DNA from: an uncultured Collinsella sp.
GTDB lineage: Bacteria > Actinomycetota > Coriobacteriia > Coriobacteriales > Coriobacteriaceae
Length of the DNA stretch: 18,221 nt
Direction: 5' to 3'
Assembly (NCBI GenBank): GCA_905209765.1
Contig: CAJLUE010000035.1
Location: forward strand, 1-18,221
Below the pieces are notes generated by a model. The model saw only the letters and a list, made by a program, of their open reading frames with translations, was not told the DNA's origin and searched no databases. The position numbers and the translations under genes were made by a program. Shown here in pieces: positions 15,870 to 18,221 of the stretch (position 1 is the stretch's first letter; each line of letters starts with the position of its first letter).

Positions 15870-16091
15870 ATGGCAGAACACATGACCCCCGTAGTCGCGA
15901 AGGTCTTGCCCGAGGAGAAGGCAGCCTTCGCGGCGGCAACTCAGCTCGTGGGCACCACGCCGTCCAACGCCATCCGCATGTTTATCGCTGCGTTCAATCG
16001 CCGCGGCACCTTTCCGTTTGACATCTCGCCCAACGGGGCCTTTGGCAAAGAGTGTCCCCAACAGCTAGTCGTTGAAGAACGTCCCCAATGA
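15870..16091 (+). CDS. RelB/DinJ-family antitoxin-like protein, no toxin partner visible
   Basis: Small DNA-binding protein of the ribbon-helix-helix class; 73 residues. Start ATG 15870 follows AAAGGAAG. Residues 7-50 fit the family: a beta strand (VVAKVLPEE), helix (KAAFAAATQLVG), TTPSNAIRMFI second helix and the typical TFPF at 47-50. DinJ-like proteins normally neutralise a RelE/YafQ toxin encoded directly downstream. Here the following gene is a membrane protease homologue, so the protein is orphaned or acts only as a regulator. The last 12 codons lie in a tandem duplication (16054-16101) and look appended to the normal C-terminus. Confidence 0.72.
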   Translation: MAEHMTPVVAKVLPEEKAAFAAATQLVGTTPSNAIRMFIAAFNRRGTFPFDISPNGAFGKECPQQLVVEERPQ

Positions 16092-16101
16092 CTAGTCGTC
16101 G
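16054..16101. repeat. 27-bp tandem duplication across the antitoxin stop codon
   Basis: GTCCCCAACAGCTAGTCGTTG (16054-16074) recurs at 16081-16101 with four base changes, offset by 27 bp. The copies fall in the same reading frame; the second carries the TGA stop. The unit GTCCCCAAnnnCTAGTCGTYG has the look of an intergenic repeat into which the gene end has run. Confidence 0.55.
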
Positions 16102-16114
16102 GGAGGAGGTTGGC

Positions 16115-17026
16115 ATGCTCAATGCGATGATTTGGGCGCTTGCCTGTTTTGGCGTCGTCGCTGCCGATATTGCCCTGAGCGTCGTTTTGTTCTCCGCCCT
16201 TGGCGTCGCATCGGTGTTCATGGGTTTTTCGATCGATGACCTCGACATTCAATTGCTTCAGGCCGTCGCGCAGACAGCATCGTTTTTGATGGCGCTGCTG
16301 TGGTGGCGTTATCTGTGGCCGCGTTCGTTTATGGCACGCCGGCAAAGCGAGCACCCGCTCGGCGGGGGAGCGCGTGGGGCGTGGAAACGCATCGCCTGCG
16401 TTATCGTGATCGGCCTGGCCCTGCAGGTGGTCGTTGGCTACGTGACCGACGCCGTGCTGTCGCTGTTGCCCGAGGCCGCGGCCGACTACAGCGAGCTTGT
16501 CGAGGAAACAGGCATGGGCGACACCAACTATCTCGCCGTCCTGACTACGGTGCTCGGCGCCCCATTTTGTGAAGAGCTGCTGGTGCGTGGCATTATTTTT
16601 GAGTTTTCGCTCCGAGCGTTTAATCCGCAGTGCCGCCCACTTTGGAAGCGCCGGCGTCGTGCGAGCGCGCAGGACGGCGCCATGGTGCCCTGGGCGGCCC
16701 CAAGCACGTGGGGTATCGCCGCGGCGATTGTGCTGCAGGCGGCAATCTTCGGTTTTATGCACATGAATTGGGTGCAGGGTTGCTACGCGGGTGCCGTCGG
16801 CCTCATCTTTGGTTGGGTGCTCGTGACGACCGGAAAGCTCCGCTACACGATCCTGCTGCACTTTGCCTTTAATGCCGGGTCGTATCTCATGACGTTGCTC
16901 TGGTTTGTGAACACGCCGTTCGACGTGGCGGTCACGGTTGCCATCGCCGGCTTTGTGCTGGTAGAGGCAATGCGCTCGCTGCACCACGCGTGTGGGACGG
17001 ACGCAGCGAGCGCATTGCTGCCCTAG
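16115..17026 (+). CDS. CPBP family (Rce1/Abi-type) intramembrane metalloprotease homologue
   Basis: Predicted multi-pass membrane protein of the family of type II CAAX proteases and bacteriocin-immunity proteins. Start ATG 16115 is preferred because AGGAGG ends 5 nt upstream; ATG 16088 overlaps the antitoxin stop (ATGA) but has no site. 303 residues with about eight hydrophobic segments. Motifs: EE at 153-154 with R158 (EELLVRG), FGFMH with H216, and HFAFN with H249 and N253, the four expected catalytic or metal-site elements, all intact. A basic loop (about 171-190, KRRRR) lies between motifs 1 and 2. Substrate is unknown; family roles include self-immunity to peptides, protein processing and regulation. 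The stop TAG overlaps the stop of the opposing gene. Confidence 0.88.
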   Translation: MLNAMIWALACFGVVAADIALSVVLFSALGVASVFMGFSIDDLDIQLLQAVAQTASFLMALLWWRYLWPRSFMARRQSEHPLGGGARGAWKRIACVIVIGLALQVVVGYVTDAVLSLLPEAAADYSELVEETGMGDTNYLAVLTTVLGAPFCEELLVRGIIFEFSLRAFNPQCRPLWKRRRRASAQDGAMVPWAAPSTWGIAAAIVLQAAIFGFMHMNWVQGCYAGAVGLIFGWVLVTTGKLRYTILLHFAFNAGSYLMTLLWFVNTPFDVAVTVAIAGFVLVEAMRSLHHACGTDAASALLP

Positions 17027-18221
17027 TTGCGACGCCCGCCTCCGTTGGCGCCCTGACGCCCCTGGGCCGCGCGATTGCGACCGGCAGTGTTTTGCGCGCG
17101 CGACATGCCGCCGTGCCCCTTGCTGCCCTTAGGTCCCTTGCCGGCACCGCTAGCGCCACCGTGCGGTTTACCGCCCTTCTTGCCGGTGCCGTGTCCGCCG
17201 CCGGCCGATGTCTCGCCCGGGCGTGGCGGCACGGGGCGAATCAGGCAATGCTTGGTGTAGCCAATCAGGTCACGACGCCCAGCCTTTTCCAGTGCCTCGC
17301 GCACGAGCTTGTAGTTCTCGGGCTTGCGATATTGGATGAGCGCGCGCTGCATGGCCTTCTCGTGCGGGTCGCGTGCCACGTAGATCGGCTGCATGGTGCG
17401 CGGGTCCACGCCGGTGTAGTACATGCACGTCGACATGGTGGACGGCGTGGGGTAGAAGTCCTGCACCTGCTCGGGCATGTAGCCCATGTCGCGCACGGCT
17501 TCGGCAAGGTCCACGGCTTCCTTCATGGTTGAGCCCGGGTGGCTCGATATCAGATACGGCACCACGTACTGCTTGAGTCCGTATTCGCGGTTCAAGCGCT
17601 CAAATTTACGGCAGAACGCGTCGTAGACGGCGCGGCTCGGCTTGCCCATCACGGACAGCACCGCATCGCTCACGTGCTCGGGTGCTACGCGTAGCTGGCC
17701 CGAAACGTGGTGCTCCAGCAGCTCGCGCAAAAACTCGTCCGAGGCATCGGCCATGGTGTAGTCAAAGCGGATGCCGCTGCGCACGAAGACCTTTTTGACG
17801 CCCGGCAGCTGGCGCAGGTCGCGCAGCAACTGTGTGTAGCCGCTCTCGTCGACCACCATGTTCTTGCACACACTCGGCCACAGGCAGCGCTTGTTCTTGC
17901 ACACGCCGTGCTTGAGCTGCTTGTCGCAGGCCGGGCGGCTAAAGTTTGCCGTCGGTCCGCCCACGTCGTTGATATAGCCCTTAAACTCGGGGTCGTGCGT
18001 GAGCAGCTCGGCCTCGCGCATGATCGAGTCGTGGCTGCGCATCTGCAACACGCGGCCCTGGTGGAAGGTGAGGGCGCAAAATGAGCACTCACCAAAACAG
18101 CCACGGTTGGAGCTAATGGAAAACTTGATTTCGGCAAAGGCCGGCACGCCGCCCGCTGCGTCGTAATCGGGATGCCAATCGCGTGCGTAGGGGAGCTCGG
18201 CCACCTCGTCCATCTCATCGG
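17023..18221 (-). CDS. ygiQ: YgiQ family radical SAM protein, C-terminal part, cut by window edge
   Basis: Predicted radical S-adenosylmethionine enzyme of unknown reaction (UPF0313). About 398 codons are visible; the N-terminal part, including the cobalamin-binding-like region of this roughly 650-700 aa family, lies beyond the right edge. The cluster motif CFGECSFC (CxxxCxxC, about 18076-18099) starts the radical SAM barrel. Family blocks such as NDVGGPTANF, CLWPSVCKN, LRVAPEHVSD, SSHPGST and QVQDFYPTPST follow. The last about 65 residues are a Gly/Lys/Arg-rich disordered tail. It converges on the protease gene with a 4-bp overlap and no terminator between. Confidence 0.93.
   Translation of the reverse strand, partial: DEMDEVAELPYARDWHPDYDAAGGVPAFAEIKFSISSNRGCFGECSFCALTFHQGRVLQMRSHDSIMREAELLTHDPEFKGYINDVGGPTANFSRPACDKQLKHGVCKNKRCLWPSVCKNMVVDESGYTQLLRDLRQLPGVKKVFVRSGIRFDYTMADASDEFLRELLEHHVSGQLRVAPEHVSDAVLSVMGKPSRAVYDAFCRKFERLNREYGLKQYVVPYLISSHPGSTMKEAVDLAEAVRDMGYMPEQVQDFYPTPSTMSTCMYYTGVDPRTMQPIYVARDPHEKAMQRALIQYRKPENYKLVREALEKAGRRDLIGYTKHCLIRPVPPRPGETSAGGGHGTGKKGGKPHGGASGAGKGPKGSKGHGGMSRAQNTAGRNRAAQGRQGANGGGRRN

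Overview
The window looks like chromosomal DNA from a GC-rich anaerobic Actinobacterium of the Coriobacteriia, probably a gut Collinsella or close relative. The evidence is strong G/C third-position codon bias, GTG starts beside ATG starts, AAGGAG-type ribosome sites, an [FeFe] hydrogenase typical of strict anaerobes, and a phosphotransferase (PTS) sugar operon. The genus is inferred from style and gene content, not from a marker gene. No tRNA, rRNA, insertion sequence or CRISPR array was seen.

Layout. (1) 1-1019, minus strand: N-terminal half of a copper-type P1B ATPase that runs off the left edge, with a CsoR-like operator in its promoter. (2) 1100-1579: intergenic DNA with two tandem copies of an imperfect inverted repeat. 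(3) 1580-3829: DEAD-box RNA helicase with a long basic RGG-rich tail and a strong terminator. (4) 3897-4609: about 700 bp without a convincing protein gene but rich in potential RNA structure: tandem terminators, a roughly 210-nt domain closed by a perfect 13-bp stem (6S-like in outline), and a pseudoknot/terminator candidate. (5) 4610-9317: a PTS alpha-glucoside operon (free EIIA, BglG/LicT-type antiterminator, EIICB permease, GH4 6-phospho-alpha-glucosidase), preceded by a possible 45-residue small ORF and a leader with competing hairpins. (6) 9574-15654: a tightly packed operon of a NuoF/GltD-like flavo-iron-sulfur oxidoreductase, an [FeFe] hydrogenase, and a NitT/TauT-type ABC transporter (Tat lipoprotein, permease, ATPase). 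(7) 15870-17026: an orphan RelB/DinJ-like antitoxin followed by a CPBP membrane protease homologue. (8) 17023-18221, minus strand: C-terminal part of a YgiQ radical SAM protein running off the right edge and converging on the CPBP gene.

How the genes work together. The PTS genes form a self-contained unit: EIIA phosphorylates the EIIB domain of the permease, the sugar enters as a 6-phosphate, the GH4 enzyme splits it, and the PRD-containing antiterminator presumably ties expression to substrate. In the hydrogenase operon, the NuoF/GltD-like protein and the [FeFe] hydrogenase together match the poorly characterised 'glutamate synthase-linked' (group A2) hydrogenases: NAD(P)H on one side, H2 on the other, joined by iron-sulfur clusters. 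The role of the co-transcribed ABC transporter is unknown. Its permease appears to be split so that the last membrane helix lies in the -1 frame, continuous with the ATPase.
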